Shown here in pieces: positions 8,629 through 17,400 of a stretch of DNA of 64,000 nt. Position numbers and translations under genes: made by a program. Each line of letters begins with the position of its first letter. Within the stretch, counting starts at the first letter, position 1. The notes beneath the pieces are model-generated. The model was given only the letters and a program-made list of their open reading frames with translations. It ran no database searches and was not told the DNA's origin. The DNA is from Streptomyces sp. NBC_01142 (GTDB lineage Bacteria; Actinomycetota; Actinomycetes; Streptomycetales; Streptomycetaceae), in NCBI RefSeq assembly GCF_026341125.1, contig NZ_JAPEOR010000002.1, positions 2,182,501 to 2,246,500 on the forward strand. Reading direction: 5' to 3'.

Positions 8629-8811
8629 TTACGCGGGCCTGCGTGCCTCGTCGACGAGCAGAACCGGGATGCCGTCCCGTACCGGATAGGCCAGGCCGCA
8701 GTCCTTGCCGGTGCAGATCAGCTCGGGCGTGTCGGCTGCCGTGCGGTCGTCCAGCGGGGCGTGGCAGGCCGGGCAGGCGAGGATCTCCAGGAGGCCGGCT
8801 TCGAGCGGCAT
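8629..8811 (-). CDS. Trm112-family zinc-ribbon protein
   Basis: 60-aa protein beginning [20 protein letters not shown]. Two C-x-x-C-type elements (ACPACH and the later CTGKDCG) form the zinc ribbon; [16 protein letters not shown] is the typical Trm112 C-terminus. In eukaryotes and archaea Trm112 is an activating partner of methyltransferases; bacterial members are mostly uncharacterised. An in-frame extension to 8874 exists but lacks family resemblance. It lies between manB and the SIS gene on the same strand, the usual Streptomyces order, although a strong hairpin separates it from manB. Confidence 0.88.
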   Translation of the reverse strand: MPLEAGLLEILACPACHAPLDDRTAADTPELICTGKDCGLAYPVRDGIPVLLVDEARRPA

Positions 8812-8964
8812 ATGAGGGTTGTCCCTTCGGGCATGTCGCATGTCGACGGTGGTCGAGCACGCTGTCGCGGTCATGCGGTTTGAGCCACGTCAGCCTACCG
8901 CCGGGGGGCGGGGTGCGGCGCGTTCTGGGGGGTGCCGGGTCCTTGCTGTGCGCGGCAGGGGGTA

Positions 8965-9005
8965 CGGGGCGGGGGTACGTGTTTCCTACCCGTACCCCCG
9001 CCCCG
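8965..9005 (-). terminator. Strong hairpin directly after manB
   Basis: Perfect 15-bp GC-rich stem (8965-8979 with 8991-9005), 11-nt loop, only 6 bp past the manB stop. It would end or weaken read-through into the Trm112-SIS-manA genes, so those genes may have their own promoter. Confidence 0.8.
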
Positions 9006-9011
9006 CCTCCC

Positions 9012-10376
9012 TCAGGACGCGCGTACCAGCGCCAGGACCTCGTCGCGGACCTTCGCCATCGTCACCTCGTCCCGCGCCTCCACGTTCAGGCGCAGCAGCG
9101 GCTCCGTGTTGGACGCGCGGAGGTTGAACCACCAGTCCGCCGCCGTCACCGTCAGTCCGTCGAGCTCGTCGAGCGTGACGCCCTCACGGGATACGTACGC
9201 CGCCTTCACCGCCGCCGCACGGCCCGCCTGGTCGTCGACCGTGGAGTTGATCTCGCCGGAGCTGCTGTAGCGGTCGTACTGGGCGACCAGCTCGGAGAGC
9301 GGGCCGTCCTGGCCGCCCAGGGCGGCGAGGACGTGCAGCGCCGCGAGCATGCCCGTGTCGGCGTTCCAGAAGTCACGGAAGTAGTAGTGCGCCGAGTGCT
9401 CGCCACCGAAGATCGCTCCGGTGCGGGCCATCTCCTCCTTGATGAAGGAGTGGCCGACCCGGGTACGGACCGCCTCGCCGCCGTTCTCCCGTACGACCTC
9501 CGGCACCGACCAGGAGGTGATCAGGTTGTGGATCACCGTGCCGCCGGGGTGTTTGGCCAGCTCGCGGGCCGCGACCAGCGCCGTGATCGCCGACGGGGAG
9601 ATGCCCTCGCCCCGCTCGTCCACGACGAAGCACCGGTCCGCGTCGCCGTCGAAGGCGATGCCCAGGTCGGCGCCCTCGGACAGCACACGAGCCTGCAGGT
9701 CGACGATGTTCGCCGGGTCCAGCGGGTTCGCCTCGTGGTTGGGGAAGGTGCCGTCCAGCTCGAAGTACATCGGTACGAGAGTGAGCGGGAGGGACTCGAA
9801 AACGGTCGGGACCGTGTGCCCGCCCATGCCGTTGCCCGCGTCCACGACCACCTTCAGCGGACGCATCGCCGACAGGTCCACCAGCGACAGCAGATGCGCC
9901 GCGTAGTCCGTCAGCGTGTCCCGCTCGCTCACCGTGCCCGGCACGTCGGCCGGGGCCGGGGCACCCGACTCCGACCACTGCTCGACCAGTGCGCGGATGT
10001 CGGCCAGACCGGTGTCCTGGCCCACCGGCGCCGCACCCGCCCGGCACATCTTGATGCCGTTGTACTGCGCCGGGTTGTGCGAGGCGGTGAACATCGCGCC
10101 CGGCAGGCCGAACTTCCCCGAAGCGAAGTACAGCTGGTCCGTCGAGCACAGGCCGATCAGCGTGACATCCGCTCCCCGGGCGGCGGCGCCGCGCGCGAAG
10201 GCCCCCGAAAGTCCCGGCGACGACGGCCGCATGTCATGGCCGATGACGATCGCCGAAGCGTCCGTCACCTGGACGAACGCCGCGCCGAACAGCTCCGCCA
10301 GCGCCTCGTCCCACTGATCCGGCACCACCCCGCGCACGTCGTACGCCTTCACGATCTGCGACAGATCAGCAGTCAC
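9012..10376 (-). CDS. manB: Phosphomannomutase/phosphoglucomutase
   Basis: 454 aa alpha-D-phosphohexomutase that converts mannose-6-phosphate to mannose-1-phosphate (or the glucose equivalents). The active-site serine loop reads T-A-S-H-N-P (about residue 100), the Mg-binding loop is D-G-D-A-D-R (about 244), the sugar-binding loop GGEHSAH (about 326), and the C-terminal phosphate-binding R-x-S-N-T-E-P. All four canonical motifs are intact. GTG start with AGGAGG 8 nt upstream. Works between ManA and the guanylyltransferase at 23505 in making GDP-mannose. Confidence 0.97.
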   Translation of the reverse strand: MTADLSQIVKAYDVRGVVPDQWDEALAELFGAAFVQVTDASAIVIGHDMRPSSPGLSGAFARGAAARGADVTLIGLCSTDQLYFASGKFGLPGAMFTASHNPAQYNGIKMCRAGAAPVGQDTGLADIRALVEQWSESGAPAPADVPGTVSERDTLTDYAAHLLSLVDLSAMRPLKVVVDAGNGMGGHTVPTVFESLPLTLVPMYFELDGTFPNHEANPLDPANIVDLQARVLSEGADLGIAFDGDADRCFVVDERGEGISPSAITALVAARELAKHPGGTVIHNLITSWSVPEVVRENGGEAVRTRVGHSFIKEEMARTGAIFGGEHSAHYYFRDFWNADTGMLAALHVLAALGGQDGPLSELVAQYDRYSSSGEINSTVDDQAGRAAAVKAAYVSREGVTLDELDGLTVTAADWWFNLRASNTEPLLRLNVEARDEVTMAKVRDEVLALVRAS

Positions 10377-10394
10377 GGGCCATCCCTCCTGAAG

Positions 10395-11280
10395 TCTCTG
10401 CGGTCACCCCAAACTACCCGGACAAGCTGAGTCAGCATCCAGCCCAGTGCCGCCGCGCTCCGTGCCGTGACGATCATGCGCATGGCCGGCAGCGGTCGCC
10501 GGGCTCCAGGGAAGCATCTTGCGCAGCAGATCGACCTCGTTCCCCACGAGCCCGATGTGCCGCGCACGCGATCGTCCTGACCCGGCGGCAGACAAGCGAG
10601 CTCCACCCCCGCCGCCGCGACGAAGTAGCCGATGGCACCGGTTCCTCTGGCCGGCTCGCGTGCGCGGGCACAGCCATCAGGGCCGTCGCGCCGAACAACA
10701 CAGCGCTGATGCAGGCGAGTTGGACCGAGACACGGTCGGCTGCCGCGAACTGGGCTGCGGCGAAAGCGAATCCGCAGGCGAACGCGGGCGCGGGCGCCCA
10801 GGTTTCACGCAGACCGCTCGCCGGCCGTCCACCAGAGCGACCAGCACGAGCAGTACGACGAGGGCGAGAAGCGGCGCCTGTCGGCCGACCATCGAGGCAA
10901 CCGAATCCCGTGGCAGGTCGGTGACTTGAGCGAGTGTCACCAAGAGGATGTCCATCCCGCCGAAGGCGACGGACGCGGTGTTTGCAACGAGGGCGACGAC
11001 CGCGGCCTTGACCGGGTCGACGCAGCCATACCGGGTCGACGCCGAGCGCGACGAGCACCACCGCGCAGATGGCGACCGGCGCGCCGAAACCGGCGAGGGC
11101 TTCGAGCAGGTACGCGGCAGAAGGCAATGCCGAGCACCCGGCTACGGGGGGGCGTCGGGGAGCCGGCCGAAAGAACGCCGCGGGATGTCGCAGTGCGATC
11201 CCCAGCAAGCGAGGGAATGGGCGTGTCCGCGGCAAGTGGAGGTCGATGGCCCGGACGGAATTCCGTGCAGGGTTCAATGA
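10395..11280 (-). pseudogene. L-lactate permease remnant (LctP family), frameshifted and deleted
   Basis: Fragments of an L-lactate permease follow each other on the minus strand in different frames. Near 11150 a frame reads LLEALAGFGAPVAICAVVL, the signature G-F-G-x-P-V-A-I of LctP. From 10955 another frame reads L-P-R-D-S-V-A-S-M-V-G-R-Q-A-P-L-L-A-L, then V-D-G-R-R. The first frame resumes as RETWAPAPAFACGFAFAAAQ. Near 10500 come L-L-R-K-M-L-P-W-S and, in yet another frame, A-L-G-W-M-L, the usual C-terminal tail. The total is under 900 bp while intact permeases need about 1.6 kb, so the gene has frameshifts plus internal loss. No intact start or reading frame remains. Confidence 0.75.
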
Positions 11281-11394
11281 ATGAGAGTGAGCGGCGGGAT
11301 GCGGAGCCTGCCGCGAGGCGAGGGCACGGGAGGCGAGGGCGGCAGAGAGGCGGGGGCTCAGGAGCGGGGAGCGCGGGACCGAGGAGCCCGGGCA

Positions 11395-11575
11395 TCAGGA
11401 ATCCCGCGGGCGAGGAGCCCAGGGCAGGAATCCGGGGCAGGAATCCGGGGGCCAGGCAGCCCGGACTCAAGGATCCCGCGGGCCAGGTGGCCCAAGACCC
11501 AAGGAATCCGCGGGCCACGTAGCCCGGGGCTCAGGAACCCCGCGGGCCAGGTGGGTCAGGGATCCGGGGAACGCA
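11395..11575. repeat. Degenerate GC-rich repeats (aatcccgcgggc-type)
   Basis: A tract where a 35-50-bp motif built on ggaatcccgcgggccaggtg recurs about five times with variation (for example near 11398, 11462, 11506 and 11537). Both strands give long open frames of Pro/Gly/Arg-rich nonsense. It sits at the 3' end of the DUF3499 gene and beside the lactate permease wreck, so it looks like non-coding, recombination-prone spacer. Confidence 0.7.
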
Positions 11576-11984
11576 GCACCCGCAGGTGGCCGCGGCGCGC
11601 GACCTCCCTCGGGTCTGCCGTCCGGCGACCGCCCGGGGAGCCGGCCTCCGCCGTCCGTCCCTGGGGACGCGCCGCCTCACGTACGGCATTGGCAAGCGCT
11701 TCGAGATCGTCGCCGCTGGGGCGGGCCGGGGCGGAACCATCGGTGAGCCGCACGACCTCCCAGCCGCGCGGGGCGGTCAGCCGCTCACTGTGCTCGGCGC
11801 ACAGGTCGTAGCAGTGGGGCTCGGCGTAGGTGGCGAGCGGGCCGAGGACCGCAGTCGAGTCGGCATAGACGTACGTCAGTGTCGCGACGGCAGGGCGGCC
11901 GCACGCGGTGCGCGAACAGCGACGTACAGGGCTCACGACGTTGGACGGTACCGCACTCTTGAGCGGGCTGCGACGACTCTCCAC
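11556..11984 (-). CDS. DUF3499-family protein
   Basis: 142 aa. The core RRCSRTACGRPAVATLTYVY with paired cysteines, followed by EPHCYDLCAEHSERLTAPRG, is the DUF3499 signature of actinobacteria; four cysteines arranged C-x4-C and C-x3-C suggest a small zinc-binding fold. Function unknown. The GTG at 11984 is chosen because GGGGGAG lies 7 nt upstream; an internal GTG at 11936 (VSPVRRC) is the alternative seen in shorter family members. The last few codons run into the repeat tract at 11556. Confidence 0.88.
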   Translation of the reverse strand: MESRRSPLKSAVPSNVVSPVRRCSRTACGRPAVATLTYVYADSTAVLGPLATYAEPHCYDLCAEHSERLTAPRGWEVVRLTDGSAPARPSGDDLEALANAVREAARPQGRTAEAGSPGGRRTADPREVARRGHLRVLRSPDP

Positions 11985-12258
11985 CAGGTCACTCCCCCGT
12001 GTCGTGCCGCGAAGCCCGGCCTGGCCGCTCCCCGAGCAACTGGCCTGACCTGCACGGGAAGAGAAGTGCGCGGGCGGCGACCGCCCGTGATGCGATCATG
12101 ACTTGGGGTAAATAAGGACAATCACGATGTGATCTCCGATCGCCGGGTGTTGCACAATCGGGCCCAACCTTGGCCGAAATGCTCAATTGGCGACATGCAG
12201 CGGACCTGAGGCGCAGACTCGATCGCCGTACGCCGTGGAGAGCTACCCTGCGTCAGTG

Positions 12259-12687
12259 ATGGACAGTCCTGTACCGCCCCGCCCGACCGAACCACGGCCG
12301 CGCCGCCGCGACCGCCACGGCCGCGGCATGCGCGGGCCCGTCGCCCCGCCCCAGGTCCCCCTCGCGACCAGCCGGTCCGAGTCGTTCCGGGACCTGGTGC
12401 AGGACTCGGTGGAACGGCTGGAGCGGCGCTGGCCACAGCTGGCGGACGTCGATTTCCTCGTACTGGACGTGCCGGGCGCGCCGGAGGAGTCGGTGCCGCT
12501 GGGCAGCTCTGTTCCCGCGGACAAGGAACGGCCGGCCACCGTCGTGATCTACCGACGGCCCGTCGAGATCCGGACGAAGAATCGCGACGAGCGCGCCATG
12601 CTGGTGCACGAGGTGGTCGTGGAGCAGGTGGCGGAGCTGCTGGGGCTGGCCCCTGAGTCGGTCGACCCGCGGTACGGGCAGGACTGA
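12259..12687 (+). CDS. Metallopeptidase-family (zincin-like, PF06262-type) protein with degenerate active site
   Basis: 142 aa from the ATG at 12259. After a basic, Pro-rich N-terminus the domain starts at F-R-D-L-V and runs to the end. The zincin position reads V-H-E-V-V-V-E-Q-V-A-E-L-L-G: the H-E pair is present but the second histidine of H-E-x-x-H is a valine, so zinc-protease activity is doubtful. No clear ribosome site precedes it; instead TACCCT (12243-12248) sits at -10 distance from a GTG/ATG at 12256/12259, which fits leaderless transcription. It lies beside DUF3499, as in other actinomycetes. Confidence 0.8.
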   Translation: MDSPVPPRPTEPRPRRRDRHGRGMRGPVAPPQVPLATSRSESFRDLVQDSVERLERRWPQLADVDFLVLDVPGAPEESVPLGSSVPADKERPATVVIYRRPVEIRTKNRDERAMLVHEVVVEQVAELLGLAPESVDPRYGQD

Positions 12688-12787
12688 CCGGCGGCCGACG
12701 AACGGCGACCGCCGAGCGAGGACCCTGGGCCGACGGACGACGACCCTGGGCGGCCGCACGAGGACCCTCGAAAGCCGAACGGGGCCC

Positions 12788-12815
12788 GGGGCCGACGGAC
12801 GAGGGTCGTCGGCCC
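12788..12815. terminator. Hairpin between convergent genes
   Basis: 9-bp GC stem (12788-12796 with 12807-12815) in the space between the zincin-like gene (+) and the DUF5719 gene (-). The spacer also contains repeated gaccctgggc-like words. Confidence 0.5.
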
Positions 12816-12857
12816 ACGACCGCGACGCCGGCCGGCGTCTCAGTCTTCGGGTACGGC

Positions 12858-14444
12858 TCAGTCGTCGAGTACGGACAGGTCCTGCTCCGCCTCGGGCACC
12901 GCCACCGTCCCCCGGTCGTCCGGCAGCGTCTGCACCGTGAACATCGGGATGCCGTCCTCCGGCAGCGTGAGCGTGCGCGACGCGTGCACCGGGCCGCCCG
13001 ACTCCGTCTCCACGGTCAGCGCGTACGAGCCCTTCAGTCCGGACGGCACCGGCGGGGTGACCGCCAGCGTGGTCCCGGCCTTGAGCGTGTACGTCTTGAC
13101 GACCTGGGCGCCCGCCTCCGTGCCCGCCGATGCGGTGACCTTGACCCGGGCGGCGGCGCCCGGCGCGGTCAGGGAGAGGATCGCCCCCTTGGCCCGGTTG
13201 TCGGCCGCGGTCGCCCGCGCACCCACCGGAGCCGTCGCCGGAATGAAGGCCATCTCCTGCTCGTCGCCCTTGCCGCGCACGACGCGCAGCGCCGCCACCA
13301 CCGGGGTCGCGCGGCCGCTCTGGGCCGGGCTGAGGATCAGGGACCCGGCCTCGCCCTTGGTGACGTCCGCCAGGTCGACGCTCGCGGTCATGCCCGACTT
13401 GACGTGCAGCGTCTCGTGTCCGGCCGGCGTGATCCGGCCGCCCGGGCCGGCGAGTTGGATCTTCAGGTCGGCGTCGGCCTCGCCGGGCGCGAAGGCGACC
13501 AGCTGCACCGAGGTGGCGTCCGCCGGGATGCCGGGCAGTACCGCGGTGCCCGACGGGTCGGCCGAGCGGGTCAGCCAGTCGCTGCCCCGCTCGTCGTCGG
13601 CGGCCCGCACCACCGCGCCCACGCGGCCCGTCAGGGTCGTGACATGGACGGTCAAGTCCGCGGCGGGCTCGGCGGAGGTCAGCGTGGAGAGCAGGACGGG
13701 GACGCTGGATCCGGCGGGGACCGTGACGCCGTCGACCAGCGTGGTCTTGAGGGTGCCGTCCTTGCCGTACAGCTCGATGTCGGCGACGGCCGCGGTGTCG
13801 TCCGGGTTGGTGAGGTGGACGTAGTCCTGGCGCTCCTTGGCGGTGGAGGCACCGGGGAACCAGAAGTCGGTGTCGGGCGCGGTACAGCTGACGCCGAGCA
13901 GTCCGGCGCCGCCGCCCGCCGTGACCGTGGTGGTCTGCTGGGCGGCCCAGCCGGGGGCGAGACGACCGGTGGCGGTGCCGACGAGGGCGGGGGCGTCGCC
14001 GCCGCTCGCCGTGGCCGCGACGGGCTTGCCCGGCTCCTTCAGCGCGAGCAGCGCCTTGTCCCGGCCCGGCTTCTTCGCGCCCTTCGCCTCGTCGTCCTTC
14101 TTCGTGCCGTTCTTCGTGTCGTCCTTCGGATCGTCCTTCTTCAGCTCGGTGTCCGGGTCGGCCAACGTGACGGAGGACGACGGCTTCAGTTCGGCCGTGC
14201 CGTTCTTCGCGTCGTCCTTCGCTTCACCGGCGTCCCCCACCGGGGTGAACGAGGTGTACTCGGTCTCGGCGAGCTCGGAGCTGCTGGGCGCCGGGCAGAG
14301 CAGGCTGGAACGTTCGACGGGCAGGCGCGCCGGGGCCTTCGCCTCCGCCGTGGCACCGCCCTCCGGCGCGGTGAGCGTGGCGACGGCGGTGACCGCGGCG
14401 AGGGCGGTGGTGACCGCGATCAGGGAGATGGTTGTGCGCTTCAC
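12858..14444 (-). CDS. DUF5719-family secreted/membrane-anchored protein
   Basis: 528 aa. It begins at a GTG (14444) whose last two bases are the first two of the TGA ending the upstream glycosyltransferase gene (GTGA overlap), so the two are translationally coupled. An N-terminal hydrophobic segment (ISLIAVTTALAAVTAVATL) serves as signal or anchor, followed by a conserved SSLLCPAP start of the mature domain and a Lys/Asp-rich linker (KKDDPKDDTKNG). The rest is a beta-rich extracellular domain. Function unknown; the fixed pairing with a large membrane GT2 protein suggests an accessory role in exporting or building a surface glycan. Confidence 0.88.
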   Translation of the reverse strand: MKRTTISLIAVTTALAAVTAVATLTAPEGGATAEAKAPARLPVERSSLLCPAPSSSELAETEYTSFTPVGDAGEAKDDAKNGTAELKPSSSVTLADPDTELKKDDPKDDTKNGTKKDDEAKGAKKPGRDKALLALKEPGKPVAATASGGDAPALVGTATGRLAPGWAAQQTTTVTAGGGAGLLGVSCTAPDTDFWFPGASTAKERQDYVHLTNPDDTAAVADIELYGKDGTLKTTLVDGVTVPAGSSVPVLLSTLTSAEPAADLTVHVTTLTGRVGAVVRAADDERGSDWLTRSADPSGTAVLPGIPADATSVQLVAFAPGEADADLKIQLAGPGGRITPAGHETLHVKSGMTASVDLADVTKGEAGSLILSPAQSGRATPVVAALRVVRGKGDEQEMAFIPATAPVGARATAADNRAKGAILSLTAPGAAARVKVTASAGTEAGAQVVKTYTLKAGTTLAVTPPVPSGLKGSYALTVETESGGPVHASRTLTLPEDGIPMFTVQTLPDDRGTVAVPEAEQDLSVLDD

Positions 14445-17400
14445 TCTGACTCGCCTCGCGATGGGTTGCCGGTCGGCCACTGCCCCTGGCCCGGGGCCTG
14501 GTTGCCGTTCGGGTCGGGGTGCTGCTCGGGCTCGCTGCCGTCGGCGTAGGGCCGGTCGGTCTGCTGTCCGTAGGCGTAGGGGTCGTACTGCCCCTGCTGG
14601 TACTGGCCCTCCTGGTACTGGCCGTCCCCGTAGGGCGCTGCCTGGTACGGATCGGCCTGGTAGGGCTGCTGTTGCTGGTACTGATCGGCGCCGTACTGCT
14701 GCTCACCGCCGTACTGAGCGCCCTGGTCCGGGCCCTGGTACTGCTGCTCGTTGCCGTACGGGGCAGGAGCGGCGTATCCGGCGTCCGGGTAGCCCTGGGC
14801 GTCCCATTCGCCGTACTGCTGCTGCCGGGGCACCGCCGCGTACGGCGACGGCTGCTGCTCGCCCTGCTGCTGGGCGAAAGGGCCCTGTTCCGCCGGGAGT
14901 TGGGCGTACGGGTCCGGGAAGGCCTGCGCCGCCCCGGCCGGATCGGCAGCGGATTCCGCCCCGGCCACCGCTTCCGCGTCCGCTTCCGCCTGCGCGCGGA
15001 GCCTGCGGGCCCTGCGCCCCTCGCCCTCCATCGCTTGCGCGGGGACGGCGATCTCCTCCTCCGGCAGGTCGTCGTCGATCTCCCGCCTGCGGCCCGGCAG
15101 GGCGAGCACCAGCAGTACCAGCGCGAGCACGCCCTGGCCCCAGATCCAGGCCGTGTGGGTGGCCGGGTCGTTGTACGTGAGGTCCAGTCGGCCGCCCTCG
15201 GCGGGGAGTTCGAAGCCCTGCGCCCAGCCGTCGACGACGGTCTTCGTCAGTGCGCGGCCGTCGAGTGTGGCCTGCCAGCCTTCCTCCGCCCGGTCCGCGA
15301 TGCGCAGTACGCGCCCGGATTCCCCGGCGGGGATCTTCGCGTGGGCTTCGACCGCGTCGGACGCGACCGGAAGCGGGTCGTTCTTGCCGGTGACGATGGT
15401 CGCCCGGGCGACCTGCCGGTCGACGCTCCACAGGGAGCTGCCGTCGAGCTGGCTCATCCGGTTCAGGCCGGGGGTGGCGTCGAGGACGCGGCTGGTCTGG
15501 CGGGGTGCTCCGTCGCGTACGAGTACGTAGCGGATGGCGAAGCCGCTGAGCTGGCTGGTCTGGTCGGCGCCGGAGCCCGCGACCAGATTGGCGACGATCT
15601 TGTCGAGGCGGGTGTCGCTGCCGGCCGCCTCGGTCAGTTCGGCGTCGCCCAGACGGCTGCCGGAGCCGCGAACGAGGGTGTAGGAGACCTTGGCGGCAGA
15701 AGCGCCCCCGAGGACGAGGGTGCGGGGCTGGTCGCGGGTGTCGCTCTCTTCCGCGACAAAGGCGGGCACCTGTACGGGGTCGCGTCGCTCGAGCGGGCCG
15801 GCGGCACCGCTGAGCATCCAGTTGCCGGCGGCGAGCAGCGGGGCGAGGCCGGCGGCAAGGGCGATGAGTACGGCGACGGGCTGGCGCCAGCCGAAGTTCT
15901 GGGCGGCGACGCGGGTGCGGCCGCCTTCGGCGCCGAGGACGGCGGCGGCGAGCAGCGCGATGCCGTAGACGAGGGTGGCGGGGCCTGCCCATCCGGAGCC
16001 GTTGGCGAGTGCCGCGAAGATCAGTGCGATGAGGGCGACGGCCCAGGCGGCACGGATCGCGAACTGCCGCTCGTCACGCAGCAGGGCGGCGAGTGCCGCC
16101 AGCACGATGCCGATGAGCAGGATTCCGCCGGCGGTCTTGGGGCCGCCGGGGCTCATGCCGAGGAGGTCGAGCGCGGACGCCGATCCGGTGCCGAAGGCGA
16201 GTCCCGCTTCGCGGAGGAATCCGGACGGACCGGTGAGCAGCGTCAGCGACCAGGGCGCGAGCACCAGGAGCGGGGTGCCGACGGCGGCGAGGAAGCGCAG
16301 CGCGTAGGCGGTGATGTCCTGGCGGCGCAGGACGAGGACGCCGAGGCCGAGGACGAGCGCGATCGGCCACACGATGGGCGTGAAGGCCATGCAGAGGGTG
16401 AGCAGCAGGGCGTACGCCCAGGTGGCTCGCCAGCTGCCGCGCGCGCTGCCGCTGCCGGAGCCGCCGCGGAGTCCGTGTGCGGCGACGCCCGCGCGGGCGA
16501 TGAGCGGCAGCAGGATCGCCAGTACGGCGGTGCCGATCCGCCCGGTGGCCAGTGCGCCGGTCGCGGCGGGCAGGAATGCGTACGCGATGCTCGCCCAGGC
16601 CCGCAGCAGCCGGGATTCGACGATGGGGCGGGAGGCGAAGTACGCGGTGAGTCCGGCGAGCGGCACCGAACAGACGAGCAGCACGGTGAGCGCGAAACCG
16701 GTGGAGCCGAGGAACAGTGCGGACAGGGCTGCCAGGACGGCGAGGTAGGGAGGCGCGGTCTGGGTGCCGCCGGTGCCGACGGGGTGCCAGCTGTCGGCGT
16801 AGCGCGCCCAGAGGTCGGAGACATCGGCGGGTGCGGGCAGCAGGGCGCCGCCGGCCAGCGATCCGCCGCCGAACAGTGAGCGGCAGGCGACGAGGGAGAC
16901 GATCAGCAGCACGGCGAACAGCACGGGGCCGGGCTTGCGGGCGATCTTTTTCAGCCGCGCGAACTGCTCGATCTCGAGGAAGTCCGCGTCGTCGCCGCCG
17001 GGTCCTGTTTCCACGGCGCCGTGCCGCGAGCCTCCGGTGTCGGCGTCGGAGCGGCTGCCGAGGCTGCCTGCGAGCTGTTCGACGGTGGCTCTGACGGTCG
17101 CGCCGGGCGGCGGGAAGAGCGGGCGCAGTTCGCTCGCTTCGACGGCGCCGCCTTGTCTGGCTCGTCTGCGGCGGCCGGCGATGATCCGCTCGGGGCGCAG
17201 CAGGGTGCCGAAGAGTCCCATGACCTCGTCGACGGCCTGGCTGGGTGCTTTGCCGACGAGATAGGCGAGGGTGCGCATCAGGGTGCCGAGGACGATGCGC
17301 AGGAGTACGTACGGGAGGGCCGCGCCGCGCGCGTTGGTGAGGAGGGTGTAGACGGCGCCGGCTTTGTCGACGCGGTGCGGGTTGGCGATGGAGCGTCCCG

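Noticed and set aside
10937..11518. 193-aa Pro/Leu-rich ORF on the minus strand
   Set aside because: Made of the degenerate repeats and lactate permease wreck; no domain, no start signal.
14519..16879. 786-aa ORF antisense to the large GT2 gene
   Set aside because: Shadow frame with Gly/Arg/Ala composition.
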